Part shown: one piece after another, positions 11,077-22,623 of the stretch
Position numbering within the stretch: the first letter of the stretch is position 1
Layout of the letters: every line of letters starts with the position of its first letter
From: Linanthus parryae
Taxonomy: Eukaryota > Streptophyta > Magnoliopsida > Ericales > Polemoniaceae
Direction of reading: 5' to 3'
Assembly: GCA_023055425.1 (NCBI GenBank)
Contig: JALGPY010000006.1
Coordinates: 76,630,435 to 76,694,434, forward strand
DNA: 64,000 nucleotides
Made by a program: the position numbers and the translations under genes
The notes under the pieces: model-generated
The model's database searches: none
Told to the model about the DNA's origin: nothing
The model's input: only the letters and a program-made list of their open reading frames with translations

Positions 11077-11552
11077 TCAAAGTAAATTCTTGATCAAGGA
11101 GTCATGGGGGGCGAACTGATGAATCAGCTTCTCTACCTGCTCCACTTCTTGCTTCAATTGCTCGCACTTGGCATTCATCTCATGATAGAGCTTCATAGCT
11201 TCTTCAGCCTTTTGCTTCTGCTGCTCCATTTTCTGCTTCTCAGCTGCGAGGTTCTGGTGGCCGAGTTTCAAAGTTACGGTTGCGCGAATCAGGGTAACTC
11301 TTTTCATATGAAATCTGAAACCCAGTCTGCCTTGAACTTTGGTAAGAAGATTTTGGCACATGCCAAAAAGCAATTCGGCACTCTGGACAGAAATGGTCGC
11401 AGGCGTGGCCGCAGACAGCTGCTCCAAAATCCAAATGGCTTCGGTAAGAAACAGCCTCCTGTCGAAGGGCCCTATCTCCAGAGATCTCGCAAATGATTGG
11501 GGGTAGGTGAGGCGAATCCGAACTAGCCAGTCCACATCAGTTTGCTTCAAAC
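11077..11552 (-). CDS. Antisense gene, exon 5: coiled-coil C-terminus
   Basis: Last exon of the antisense gene inside the Tat element. A clear acceptor (CATTACTTTAG, AG at 11554-11553) opens it. It reads LKQTDVDWLVRIRLTYPQSF, then a long charged helix (about residues 98-145, AAEKQKMEQQKQKAEEAMKL) with heptad-like spacing, and stops at TGA 11079-11077. Its frame fits exon 4 only if an in-frame stop in exon 4 is ignored, so the copy is probably damaged. Function unknown; antisense extra ORFs are known from Tat elements. Confidence 0.7.
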
Positions 11553-11633
11553 CTAAAGTAATGTCAAAGATAAGTTATGCTATCAAACTCGCAAATGAAC
11601 AATGCGAGATGAAAACAGCAAATCTCTACTTAC

Positions 11634-11710
11634 CAGTTCCTTCAAGAATCTCACGAAGAGAAGGGATGAAGGCCGACTTCTTTGCTCCAGCACAGGTTCC
11701 TCAGCATTGC
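11634..11710 (-). other. Antisense gene, exon 4 (77 bp)
   Basis: Bounded by acceptor TATCGCAG (AG 11712-11711) and donor CTG|GTAAGT. In the frame that joins exon 5 it reads KKSAFIPSLREILEGTG but carries a TGA near its start. The phase left by exon 3 does not match that frame, which implies a small lesion. The intron on each side is 81 bp. Confidence 0.6.
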
Positions 11711-11791
11711 CTGCGATATAAAATGCGATAGTATGAGGTAACTCGTATTGTGCGTTATTTTACTATCTTTGCTAAAGCTAAGAGCAAGCAC

Positions 11792-12448
11792 CTCCACGCG
11801 AAGGTAGGATTGAAGTATCTTCGTCATACACTAAATACGTGGAACCATGCCCTATTAGTGTATCCTCATTAAGCAGGTCCTTAAAATGAGCGTGACCTGG
11901 GACGCGAAGAAACCAGTCATGTTTCTGTTTCAAGTTGCTAAGGTCTAGTACATGCATGTCGCTCGAATGATTACCTGAAGGTTCTCCGCACTTGCCTACT
12001 AGCCAACGGCGAATGTCAGCCTTTGACACACCATGCTTTAACGCACCCACAATAACATCTCTATAAGTTACTGCGAGATTGAAGATCTCACCTTTATCGC
12101 CGCCTGCGATTTCTTCAAAATCTGCCTGGGCTTGCTCTAGAGCTGCTGCATCCTCTTCTGGAGCCTCATTCTCCTCCTCCGCCTGAGGAGCCACCTCTTC
12201 GGGAAGCACATCTTCCTCGTCAGCTGGACGCACTAAGTCGTCAACATGTTTCTCTTCGAGGCTCCGCTGCCTCACACGCTCGAGCTCCTCCTCTTCGCGC
12301 TGCCTTCTTCTTTCGGCAGCTTCCGCGGCCGTCTTCCTGGACTCGGCAAGAACGTCCTCGCTTATGGGATCGTCTGGAATGCCAGAATGGGCATCTCTCT
12401 TTTGTCTCTTGGCCAAAAGGCCACCGATGGTCTCATCTTCATCATCAT
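11792..12448 (-). CDS. Antisense gene, exon 3: acidic linker protein segment
   Basis: Starts after acceptor TTCTTCGCAG (AG 12450-12449) and ends at donor GGAG|GTGC. The product is highly charged: acidic DDEDE, a KRQKRD basic patch, a Glu/Arg helix (AAEAAERRRQREEEELERV) and a Glu-rich stretch. A folded-looking segment follows: AVTYRDVIVGALKHGVSKAD, RRWLVGKCGE and HDWFLRVPGHAHFKD. No known domain recognised. The exon 2/3 phases do not match exactly at the first AG; an AG at 12433-12432 would keep frame. Confidence 0.65.
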
Positions 12449-12524
12449 CTGCGAAGAAACAATTGGTTTAAGAAAGAGTTGCAAGAGAATTACGATAACG
12501 AGAAGGGAAACGCGATGGAGGTAC

Positions 12525-13004
12525 CTCCTGATCTTCCTCATGTATCACATTTGTTCTTTCTTCTTCTTCTTCATCACCTTCTCTGGGCTCCTGCCTCTCC
12601 TCTTCTTCCTCCTGGTTGAATGGAACGAAGGTCTCAACTGCGAGCTCCTTCCGCGCTTTGCTGGGCATGCGACCTTTGCCTTTGTCCCTGGCAGAAAGGG
12701 ACTTCGCTGGAGGAGAAGTTGGAGCGCTCCTAGGGGAAGATATTGTAATTCCCTTCTGCCTGGGTCTCTTCGCTCTCGGCGCCGCAGTCGCTGGAGGGGA
12801 CGGATCATCTCTGGGTGGAGACGAGGCCGGAGCATTGTCTATCAGCGAGTCAGCAAAAGCATTCATGACTGCGCGAATCCTGGTTTCGACCTCGGGATCC
12901 ATCCTCGATGCTAGCAGGAACGACTGTCCTTGTCTTTTGGTGGCAACAATGGTGTTAACCAACGACTTGGAACGATCACCAGATGCGAATCTCCGCACAT
13001 GACA
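12525..13004 (-). CDS. Antisense gene, exon 2: low-complexity Pro/Ser/Glu segment
   Basis: Opens after acceptor TTTGCTGTAG and continues exon 1 in phase 0 (CHVRRFASGDRSKSLVN). The rest is disordered in character: Pro/Ser/Ala with basic patches (RAKRPRQKG, DKGKGRMPSKARKE) and then a long Glu run, ending at donor GAG|GTACCT. The basic patches could act in nuclear import; that is inference. The intron to exon 3 is about 76 bp. Confidence 0.7.
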
Positions 13005-13082
13005 CTACAGCAAACAGTATAAAATAAAGGCATCAACATGTGGAAATCAAGAAGCTCAACGCACGCGGGAAAAGTTGCTTAC

Positions 13083-14949
13083 CTTAGCAAATGTCTCGCT
13101 ATATCTGACGAAATGCGAGTCGCCTTTCTTAACTGCGACGATCTTTTCCTTCAGAATGACGTCAGGGCACAAATGGTTCTCATGATCCAACAATGAGTAG
13201 CAACCATACTCAGGCTGCTCAAAGGGCGAAACGGAAAAGAGTTCCTTTTGATCAAGGGAGCTCTACTCGGCTGGGCGACCGATTGTGTCTCAATCCTCGT
13301 TTGCTGGGCGATCCAGTATGCGAGCCAGTTCTGGGAACAACTGCCCTCGCGGTTACCCGCAGGCTGCTCAAAGGGAAGATTGTTCATGAAGACTGTCTTG
13401 CACTCCTTTGTTAGCAAGCAATTATAGCAACCTCTGATAATGGACTGGGGCCAGATTGATGGTGCCACTGCATCAAAACCGAACTGGGGAGAAACTCGAG
13501 TGGGGTCAACATCCACGGTAATCCTCTCATACCTTGGCGCGAGCTCACGAATATGCTCTGCGAGAGCAGGAAGGGAACCTCGTAGACACCAGCACGAGAA
13601 TTCGCGATAGCGCTCATGGACATGCGATCCCTCTTTGAAGAGGAGCTCTTCTGAGAAGACGACACCCTTAGAAGGGTACAGCTTTGGAAACCATCGCACG
13701 TTCTCAATGCGCATGGCATAGGGCCTGGCAGTGAACTCTTGCCGCTTGTCGCATATCAGGCTCCAAACGCACTTGGTATTGTTCGCTCCGAACCACCTCG
13801 CAGCCCTGCCACTGTTACGCTCCTCCGTCTCGCCTGGGGGACACCACTTGTTGGGCTTAAGAGCAGTCGGGGCATAGGACGGCCATCGCTCAAAGACCCA
13901 CATTGTCAAGAAGGAAATGTTGACGAAATTCAGTATATCGAGGCGGCCACGCGACTCCTTCATAGCCACAACTAGCTGATCCAGTCTATAGTACAGCGTG
14001 CCCAAGACCAAGGGTCCGAGTGCGACTCTCTGGCCAAGGGCGAGCTTCACAGCAAGCGGCAGAACGTGATAGAAGACCCCATCATGCGGGTGACCATCGA
14101 TTAAGTACCTCGACAGCCATGCACAGAGGAAAGCACAAAGGGTCAAGTGATAGCCTTTACCCTCCACATAATTCTTGGCCTCCGGGTCCTCACTCAGAAG
14201 CTTCTTGGTGATACTGCTGTTCGCGTAGTCACGAAAGAAGTACTGCAACCATTTGTTCCAGGTATTCTTCGCAGACGTATCAACCAACTGCCAGTCCGGA
14301 AGAGCTTTGGTAGTGGTCCACCGGGTGGAGATTTTCTTTACCTCTGATAGGCACTCCTCCATCTGCGTATACAACGCGATCTCCGCAGCCGTCCTCAAAG
14401 GACTCAAAGGGTCCACTTCACCCATGGGAGACAAATCGTACAGCATATGCACGTCCTCGAGTGTGGGGGCAGCCTCGAACTCAGCAAAGTGGAATGTGTG
14501 AGTCGCAGGCGAATAGCGGGAAAGAAGGTTTAGAAGCATGGACTGGTCCAGCTTCACGGCAGCACCCTTCATAGCACGAACAACGAAGTATATGCCGGCC
14601 TCATTAAGAGTCGCAACATGATCGGTCAACACGTGGTCAATCCACTCATCCATGTAGTCCAATTTCTGGACAAAATCTTGGGTGGAAATCGCAGCATAGG
14701 GGAAGTACCCATTTTCGATTCCCAATCGAACCACGTCCTCGGAGCCAATCAACTCGAGCAAGGCTGAGTTAACTGGGGGAGTCAGTGTTAGCAATCCCTC
14801 ATTGGGGACAGAAGCAGGCAATTTCTTCGCCTTAACCCTCGCGTGGTAGAAATCTTTGCCACCCAGATAGGGGGCTTTTCGCCACAAAGCTTGCGGAAGA
14901 TCAGGTATCTCTTCGTCCTCCTTGGTGGATTTGGTTCCTTTTGTCATTC
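13083..14949 (-). pseudogene. Antisense gene, first coding exon: plant mobile domain (PMD) protein
   Basis: ATG at 14947-14945 sits two bases inside an exon opened by a good acceptor (pyrimidine tract and CTTCCGCAG, AG 14951-14950), so a 5' UTR intron is likely. The roughly 600-residue product has the hallmarks of the aminotransferase-like plant mobile domain: TFHFAEFEAAPTLEDVHMLY (about 130-150), TLCAFLCAWLSRYLI, LGPLVLGTLYYRLDQLV and FLTMWVFERWPSYAP. Host PMD proteins of the MAIN/MAIL1 group act in the nucleus in gene and TE silencing; PMD ORFs carried by retrotransposons are known. Near 13245, in a run of A (T on plus), the frame slips; after it the frame runs 54 codons to donor AAG|GTAAGC at 13083/13082. 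Confidence 0.82.
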
Positions 14950-15664
14950 CTGCGGAAGAGCAAGAAAAAAGGGGGGAGAAATATGCCACACTTCAGTTTG
15001 AATTTCGAGATTCAAGATCTATGGAAAGAAAGATGAATAGTTTCTGGTATCGATTTCAGAAATTAGAGGGTTGCATTATCAGTGATTTCAAAACCCCACA
15101 TCCGAAGTCCTTATTATTGAAGGATTAAAGCAAAAGTGGGTTCAAAGATCAAAGCTTCTTCACAAGTTTCAACAGATAATATGGGTTTGCAGATCCAACA
15201 CAGTTCAAAGCATACACTGGTATTTTAAATCGAAATTGAACAAGGCCAACCTTGTTTTCGCAAAGCCTGCTTGGATACACACAGTTGAAGAAGACGATTT
15301 GCAGTTCTGAACTGGTGATTGATTATATGAATCTGCTCTCGAAGACTTCCGGGTATCATTCACTTTAAGAGAAAGAAGTGATGCTTTCCGACAATGGAGA
15401 GTACAAAGTATTTATCCAAAAACAATGAAGGGTTGCGTCCTTTCAGTAGTCGAATCGCAACCGTCACCGTCGAATCGCGCAATCACAGGACAAGCTGACG
15501 TCACGCCTAAAACCCTAAAGGCCAGACGGCACGACTCTAGGGGTTTTAGGTCATAATGGCACGCACGGGGGCTGAACTTACCCGTATTTGAATTGGTGCG
15601 TGGCGGCGACGCGTATGTTGGTTTCCGCGCATGGAAGTCTATACAGCTATGAGTCTTCACGCGC
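14950..15664 (-). promoter_or_regulatory. Leader and promoter zone of the antisense gene
   Basis: Upstream of the PMD exon on the minus strand lie a likely 5' UTR intron acceptor (14951-14950), a possible donor AAG|GTTGGC near 15245, and a TATA-like GATAAATAC near 15412. The transcript would start just inside the 3' LTR boundary. Signal quality is modest. Confidence 0.35.
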
Positions 15665-15665
15665 A

Positions 15666-15678
15666 GAAAGGGGGCTAA
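15666..15678 (+). other. Polypurine tract of the Tat element
   Basis: AGAAAGGGGGCTA directly precedes the 3' LTR start at 15679, the normal site for plus-strand priming. Confidence 0.8.
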
Positions 15679-16306
15679 TGTAGATAGTTCTTTCTTAGCT
15701 GACAGATCTTGGCCACGTGGCAACCATCCAGCACACCATATTGTGCTCCACACACACTTGATCACCAGCCGAGCTGATCCATGTGGGGGCTGCGAGACAG
15801 AGCCCTCGCATACCACTGCACGGGACTTGTAGGGACTTAGTGGTTTGGAGGCTAGAGTAAGCCCTGTCGCGTGCGAGCCAAGCCCGCACGCGACCTTTAG
15901 TAACTGTTTTGAGAGATTTATGGCACGAGCTCCATAAACCCGGTCAATCCGGTTAAACCCGGTCAACCCCGTAACGGTTCCGGTATTCGCGCACAACGTG
16001 CTGTAACGGTTCCTATATACTCGGACGAACGTACCGTTATGGTTAAGCTAATTAAGCCGCCATTAATGTGCACATTAACCACACTACAACGGTCACGTTC
16101 TCTGCTATATATAGGACGTTAACCTTTCCATACAAAAGGGGGACACGCTAGCCATACGCGGAAGCTCTGCCAAACCTCTGTCTCTCTCTCTGACATTACT
16201 ACTGCCTTACTCTCTCCCTACACACAACCCAACTCTTCCTGTGCCATCACTGATCTTCTACATACGGTGTACACGGAGGTCTCCCCGCCGGAATCTCTTG
16301 TGCACA
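15679..16306 (+). repeat. 3' LTR of the Tat element (628 bp)
   Basis: TGTAGATAG to GTGCACA, followed by TSD GAAGG. A TATA box at 16106-16113 matches that in the 5' LTR. Confidence 0.95.
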
Positions 16307-16311
16307 GAAGG

Positions 16312-16667
16312 TAAACTCTAGTACGATAAACATAGCATAATCATTTATTGTTTACCTCTCGTAGCATAATCGTCCGCTGATGACTTACCCGAGCTTTGTT
16401 GTGCTTGTATTCACGTCCCCGTCTCCCAGCAATCCGTGCTCACCTCTTGGGCGAACACGATGTTTAAGAGCACGTCCCAACTTTGGATGAATGTGAGAGC
16501 GAAAAATAGGGTTCCTACATATGTGATTTTCTGTCTCTCAGGTTTGTGTGGAGGAGTCTATGTTTATAGACATACTTCTAGTTAATTGCAGCATACCACC
16601 TTGAGGTTTGTGTTAATTACAGAGTACCCGAGCCGATTAACGTAATTTTCTTACATCTCCCACTCGA
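16312..16667. other. Non-coding, nothing recognised
   Basis: Sequence between the Tat element and the hAT element. No ORF, RNA gene or repeat recognised. Confidence 0.5.
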
Positions 16668-16675
16668 CCTGTGGG

Positions 16676-17389
16676 TAGAGATGGCAATTTGGTCCGGTCC
16701 TATCCGAGATCCGAGTGATCCGACCCGAATGGATCAAGTACGAATCCGATTCAATTTAAAATGGATCGGATATGGATTATGAAAGCGAGATCTGAACGGA
16801 TATGGATCCGGATATGGATCATAGTGCATATTCGTTGGATATCCGATCCGATCCGAATACATTTTATTTTACATAAATGCCATTAAGAGTTATATTTAAT
16901 AATAAATATACATGTTATTGTATCAAATTCTAAATACAATTTCCTCCATATTGGTACCAACCCTAGCCTCACACATATCACCGACCGTATGAGCAATGGA
17001 AAATGAGTTAAGATAATTTTCTTGTATGTTAATTTTAAATTTGTGATTGAAGTGGTGTATTAGTGTTTTGTGTTACACTATATTTTCTATTTGTGGATTT
17101 GAAGTTGTGAAAATATTGTTGATATAGAACTAGATGTTGTTTTAATGTTATCGATATTTATTATGTATTTTTATATTTGGGTTCTTTTTGGATACCGACC
17201 CGGATCCGATCCGATTTGAGTCTCGTGGATCTGTGGATCGGATATGGATCTTGTACTTTAAATCCGATCCGAATTCGATCCGAATCTGGTGAAGATTCGA
17301 TTGGATCTGGATCGGATCTGGATCTACCCTTCTTATTCGGATATGGATATAGGTGGATCCGATCCGAATCCGATCCATTGCCATCGCTA
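16676..17389. mobile_element. Non-autonomous hAT element (714 bp) with 8-bp TSD
   Basis: Terminal inverted repeats TAGAGATGGCAAT at the left and the complement of TAGCGATGGCAAT at the right are flanked by the perfect 8-bp duplication CCTGTGGG (16668-16675 and 17390-17397). That TSD length and TIR form mark hAT. The ends are crowded with GGATCCGAT/ATCCGATCC words on both strands, as expected for subterminal transposase-binding repeats. No transposase is encoded; ORFs across the right half come from these repeats. Confidence 0.9.
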
Positions 17390-17397
17390 CCTGTGGG

Positions 17398-18779
17398 GCT
17401 GGGCATAACTCTATCAGTTTCCTCAATCTGCAACCAAATCATCTGCAATGTTTAGTGCGGTTTTGCCGATGGGACTGCTGAGAGTAGTTGCATTGCAGCA
17501 CCTGCATACATCAAACTCTCGTATGAACCAAAGTCATCTCAGATACCACGAGCATGTGTAGTCCCATTGATATTTCTTCAAATGCTTCTATCATACTCTT
17601 TTTATATTCATATCATTTATGACACCACATAGGGTCTCACAAGTGGTGCCAATGAATAAAACACAACGTGATGCACTGAGACTCTTCCCCTCATCCATGT
17701 GTCATTTATATTCTGATTGACTGCTTTCCCTGCGATGTCCGGAAGGCCGAATCATAAATGACCGTACGTAGGGTTTCATGCCACAGTAGCACCACCACCC
17801 GTACTTTATGACACATATAAGAGTGGTAAGGGTATACAGTTTCAAACATACTTAGATGATTGACGAGGCTGACTCTTTGAGGAGTCATTGGACAATTCTA
17901 CTCACTACCTCATGTCGGTCCTCAACACGTGTTTATGGAAACAGACGTCGTAGTGTTTGAACTCCCATGGAGATCATGTCTTATCTCACAAGAACCACTA
18001 TGCAGATTCTAGCTCAGTCAGCATCTTGGCGACTAGCCCGAGTATTGACATGTCGCATGCTAATGCGCCCTAAAATCAGTTCTCGCATCTGGCTACTTAC
18101 ACAAACCTACATGGCTTCAGGGGTATTTTCCATGTTTCAGGTGGCTCGCAGGCTACCCTGATTTTGGCATCTATCCAAGGCAATAAGTTAATTCGCTAGG
18201 TCAGCGTCAAGCTTAACCGGGAATCTGTCTCATCTTTGCTCACCATCTATGCCACCAAAGGCGATCGTCATGTGAGTGAGTCGATCTCAATTCTTTCCGG
18301 ACATGCTTAATGCCAGTACGGGTGATACAGTATATCATGCGTGTATCTAAACCAACAAACATAATAATCAAAGCAAATCGGACAAAGATGCACCTCGAGA
18401 TAGCACGAACAAGTGTGGTTCCCAGAAATAGATAACACCTTTAGAAACAGAAACAGGTGCTCCACCTAGATCCAAAAACGAATTTATTCACGGAGACAAC
18501 ACCAAATACATTCTGAATGCTCTCCAACAGTATCAGAATTGGACGCACCATGACAAGTGAAACAACACTAGAACATACGGTTCCTTGCTAACAAAACCAA
18601 ACGAGAATCCAAAAGCGCATTTATTAATGAAAAGGAGAAAATCTTCCAACATTGTTTGAAAGAAACAACATGGGATTGTTTAAATTTAAAGTGTAATTCT
18701 TGCTAAATAAATAAAATGTTTTTTAGCAGCGATACCTAGTCTCCAGCTCATGTGTGCGCGTTCCCCACCTTATTCTTGA
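17398..18779. other. Non-coding stretch, no feature identified
   Basis: About 1.4 kb of mixed composition. It has the look of old repeat sequence, but I see no protein motif, terminal repeat or structural RNA. Short ORFs here are not supported. Confidence 0.4.
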
Positions 18780-19560
18780 CATGCGGATTTTAAAATAGCG
18801 ACAGTCGACCGCAGAAAAGTTTGATCAGTAAAAACTGAGTAAGCATATACCACAACGTGTAAAACAGAGTTTTGGCGTAAAGACTGAATCATAACTGAAC
18901 TAACTTCACATCTTAGATTATTAGTTGATCTGAGCCTTATTAGAGCCCAGCCGGTAACGAATGTCCACAGAGAGGTTCAGATGCAATAAACAATAAATAT
19001 GGTACCTCTTGGGATATCAAAAATCATAATTCTTCCTGAAATAACTATGAGACCTTAAGTGTCGACACCCCTATACAGTTGTGACCCACACGTGCATAGG
19101 TAGTACTCTATAGCTTTCACAATAAACATAGGGAATCGCCGACATGCTTCCCTGGTCGTAGCCATAATACAAAGGAGACTCGTCGAAATGCGTCTCCGAC
19201 CGTAGCCATAGATAAATACAAAGGATACTCGCCGACATGTGTCTCCGGCCGTAGCCTTCACACGCATCCTCTGTACATCACCCCATACCATTTATCGTTC
19301 ATTAATATATCACAAGATCATTCTAGTAACCATAAGTAACCGCATATTTTCCAAAGAGATATTTGCAAGAGAGATTTCAAAATTTAAGACTTCAAAACAC
19401 TTGTACGATACACAAGTAACAAGGGCCAGACACATTTCGATAGTTGAAGGTGTTGTGCATATAAAATTACCTGAAAATGAAGAGAGCTCCTCACACAAAA
19501 GCAAGCGAAGTCCTAGTCATACGGATCTTCCACAAATTCACCGTCTATGAACTCGGCGTC
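18780..19560 (-). repeat. Diverged chromovirus-type LTR fragment, minus strand
   Basis: Words in the same order as in the minus-strand LTR at 32346-35065: AAAACTGAGTAA with a following AACG(T/C)GTAAA, CTTAAGTGTCGACACCCC (about 19052; compare 32909), and GTACATCACCCC-ATA (about 19272; compare 33132). The rest is strongly diverged. Confidence 0.55.
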
Positions 19561-21036
19561 TACAAAAACAATTATTCATAATCAACGCATTGCTATCATG
19601 ACCTAGATCACCTGATACGTCCAAACAGGCCCTCGCTCCCGCTCCGAGAACGCGCTCTCGCGCTTTAGGAGGAAATTCGTCCATAAAACGCGCTCTGAAA
19701 ATCTGTGGAGCGCGAATTTGAAGAGAGAGAGGACGAACTTTGAAATTTTGTAAATACTGGGGCCTCATTGCAATAATTTATGCAGGCCATATCCTAGACA
19801 ACTAAGTAAATGACTGGGCCCAATAGCCACGCGGCCAAACCCTGTTTGTGAGGGTAGCCCATTCAGTAGTTAGCCTTCTTTAAGTCACATGACCGGGCCT
19901 TTATTTATAAGCTTGGAGATGACTAAATTTGTCACTTCCTGAACAAATAAAACAAGTTTCAAGAATTAGTTTCCTTGGCTGTAAAATCCAATGGCTCTAC
20001 TCATCATTCATGATACAGTCAGACATATCATCTACCATGCTCCTTCGTGTTATCCACCACAACATCGCCGGAAAAATGCATGGCGTTTGAAGAGAAATAA
20101 GCATGATGTCGACATAGATAGAAGGTGAGAGTGAGGACGTTGATGATAACAAACAAAGGCCGAAATGTGTTTTTTTGCTTCATCTACATTGTAAGTATTG
20201 TTCTTCACCAATCAGATCTAACTTTCTTTGATTAAGATATTGCTAATATCTAGAATAAGTTTTATTTCGTATTTTCCAGTACTCTACATAATCACATATA
20301 CATCTAACGTTGTTGTAAGAACACACATTATGATACATGTATATTAAATATAGTCGCTCTCATGCCTCTCTCAAACTCAATCATTTTGACATTTGCCGTT
20401 TACTCGCTCTCGCTCCCGCTCCCGCTCTAGGTGACATAGACCATGACCATAATGCACACAAAAGTCCTATATGCAATGCAAGCGTAACCCTAATAATCCC
20501 CCAAACGGAAATATAATAGCTATAAACATATGTTTAGAAATAAGAGAATAATTGTTTATAAATATAAACACTAAAACTGCAATAAATAAATCTCTATTTA
20601 ATATTATAGAAAATTACTTAATTTTGTTATATGACAATAAATATTTGAATTTAAAAAACCATACATGTTTGGAAAATAAAATTATTAAAATTTCACGAAG
20701 CTCGTGTATTTTGTCTAAATTGGGTTGACCCCGAAAAGTTTTTAATTACGACAAAAAGTCATTCTTTATGAAATCTGGAACTTTAAAAATATGATATATA
20801 CATATATATAAGTATGTATATATATACTATAAATGAATAAGAAAATTAAAGTAAATAAAAGCTAATAATCATATTGTTACTACAATACATAGTACTACCA
20901 CTATTTCTACAAGTCTACAACAATTAATACTAATATTAAAATAATGGACTATCCTTCCGTTAATATCATTTTCTTCTCTAATTCAACCAACACACAAGAC
21001 ACAAACACCCAACACTCACATTGAACTCTCACACAC
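19561..21036. other. Non-coding stretch, no feature identified
   Basis: AT-rich from about 20450. Near 19619 CCAAACAGGCCC followed by CTCGCTCCCGCTCC, and a similar GC-rich word near 20405, could be ends of a small MITE, but no target duplication is visible. No gene seen. Confidence 0.35.
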
Positions 21037-21113
21037 ACAATGACTCAACCCGACACCCAACCATACACACACACACCCTTACATATATATATATATGTAT
21101 ATATGTATATGCT
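21037..21113. repeat. Short (CA)n and (TA)n microsatellites
   Basis: CACACACACA runs and an ATATATATATATGTATATATG tract. The plus-strand ORF starting here is a by-product. Confidence 0.7.
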
Positions 21114-21521
21114 TGTATACAGAGAAAGAAACGAAGAGGACTACGGGGAATTATTGATCCCAAAACTGAAAGAGGTTGAGACAGCGACGGTGATGGGAGG
21201 ATGGTGGCTATCCGCTGTTGGGTGCGCCGAACATCGAGGACGATGGGAAGAGTGCCGGTGGTGGCGTCGCACGGCGGAACAGAGGTCGGAGCTGGGCTTC
21301 GGTTCGCCGGGGCTAGGTCTACTTATGCAAAGCTGAACAGAGCATAGAGAGCGAGAGATTGAGGCGAGAGAGATCTGGTATGTTGTTTTGGTGTGAAGTT
21401 TTGGGTTTTATCAGAGGGGTATATATACACCTCTTGGTGGGTTTCCGAGAGGAAGATGGAGTCCGTCGGGTGAGATTTTCGGGTTGAATCGGGTGGAGTT
21501 TTGGGCGATGTTCAAAGTGTC
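21114..21521 (-). promoter_or_regulatory. Possible minus-strand TATA promoter with GC-rich leader
   Basis: On the minus strand GTGTATATATACCCC (about 21419-21431) is followed within 40-60 bp by a CA-rich leader and a GC-rich segment. Plausible promoter of a minus-strand element or an LTR U3/R piece; no ORF with known motifs follows. Confidence 0.3.
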
Positions 21522-22418
21522 ACATACCCCCTCCCGCCGACCCCGATTAGCGATTAATAAAATTTTCTAGGCGAGGAGGGCGCGGCATGCCGGTGAGGCC
21601 TTGACTCGTCGAGAGGCTAAACATGTTGATTTTAAAAGTCGTACTTATTCGAAAAGCTTTGCGGAATCATAAATTAAAGATTCACTTGGGGTCGTCATGA
21701 AAAAACACATCGAATTGCAACATAAATGAGAGTATTGGCAAGAAAAATTTATAACTTGAAAATTATTTACATTTAGCCCTCTCGACTCATAACGTAAGCA
21801 GAGCATAATCCGGGAAATGTTCTAGGTATCATACAAGGCTCATACAAAGTATTAAATACATAAATACAACTCTTACATGCTTAAACAATTTACGAACATG
21901 AGTTACACAAAAGCTCTAAGTCGTTTATCATATTATCAACATCTAAGCACATAAGCTTCACCAAGCACGTTGCCACATATCAATTTAACACATTGCTAGT
22001 TCTTTCTTCTTACGTGTCTTTAAAACCTGAAAAAAGGTAATTTGAAAGGGTGAGCTCAACAAGCTCAGTGAGTTACATCTACGCCCCTACGTAGGTTTGG
22101 AAAACGAAAATGGGCTAACTTTTCCATGGAGCGACATGAAAATAACGCATAATCATACAAACATATACTTGTGAAACTTCAGAGAGCATGACATTCATAA
22201 AAAATAACTTGTAACATAAAGAAAGTGTAAGATCAAAGCAGTTTTAATGTTTCAAAGACTTGAAATAGCTAGTCTACTAGCTTTCAACCCGTACGATGCA
22301 TGGAAACATGAACTCAATTCGTAGAAGAGGCAGTGGATTCTTAGACGTGATTAAATATAATGTTTTATACTCTTGTCTTAAATCAGAGTGAGAGAGAGAG
22401 CCTGAGAGTTGGCTTCGC

Positions 22419-22466
22419 TTCTTCTTCTTCTTCTTCTTCTTCTTCTTCTTCTTCTTCTTCTTCTTT
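22419..22466. repeat. (TTC)n microsatellite
   Basis: About 15 uninterrupted TTC units, followed at 22588-22618 by a long oligo-T run. Confidence 0.9.
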
Positions 22467-22586
22467 TTTGTTTTCCGTTGTGTTTTATTTTATTTAGTTT
22501 ATTGATTTTTTAGCTTTTTTTGGGAAACTTGTTATTTTTTTTATTCTTTTCTGTTTTAGTTAATTCATTTTTAGTTTTAGTTTTTT

Positions 22587-22623
<37 letters not shown>

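Larger units (their letters stand above)
1608..16311 (+). mobile_element. Complete Tat-lineage Ty3/Gypsy retrotransposon with TSD
   Basis: A full-length element of about 14.7 kb. Two LTRs of identical length (628 bp; 1613-2240 and 15679-16306) begin TGTAGATAG and end GTGCACA. They are flanked by the 5-bp target duplication GAAGG (1608-1612 and 16307-16311). Order inside: primer site, gag, protease, RT, RNase H, a second archaeal-type RNase H, integrase, tandem-repeat zone, antisense multi-exon gene, PPT. The dual RNase H and the long 3' region with antisense ORFs are known Tat-lineage traits. By eye the LTRs differ at about 10 positions (~98.4% identity), so insertion is fairly recent. gag-pol carries several frame breaks and is probably non-autonomous now. 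Confidence 0.93.

Noticed and set aside
12246..12914. Plus-strand ORF of 222 codons
   Set aside because: Antisense shadow of exons 2 and 3 of the antisense gene; product is unlike a protein.
15412..15996. Minus-strand ORF of 194 codons in the 3' LTR, with a similar one at 1496-1930
   Set aside because: Same LTR sequence twice, no motif, extends across the LTR border.
17148..17455. Isoleucine/arginine/aspartate-rich ORFs on both strands
   Set aside because: They are readings of the GGATCCGAT subterminal repeats of the hAT element.
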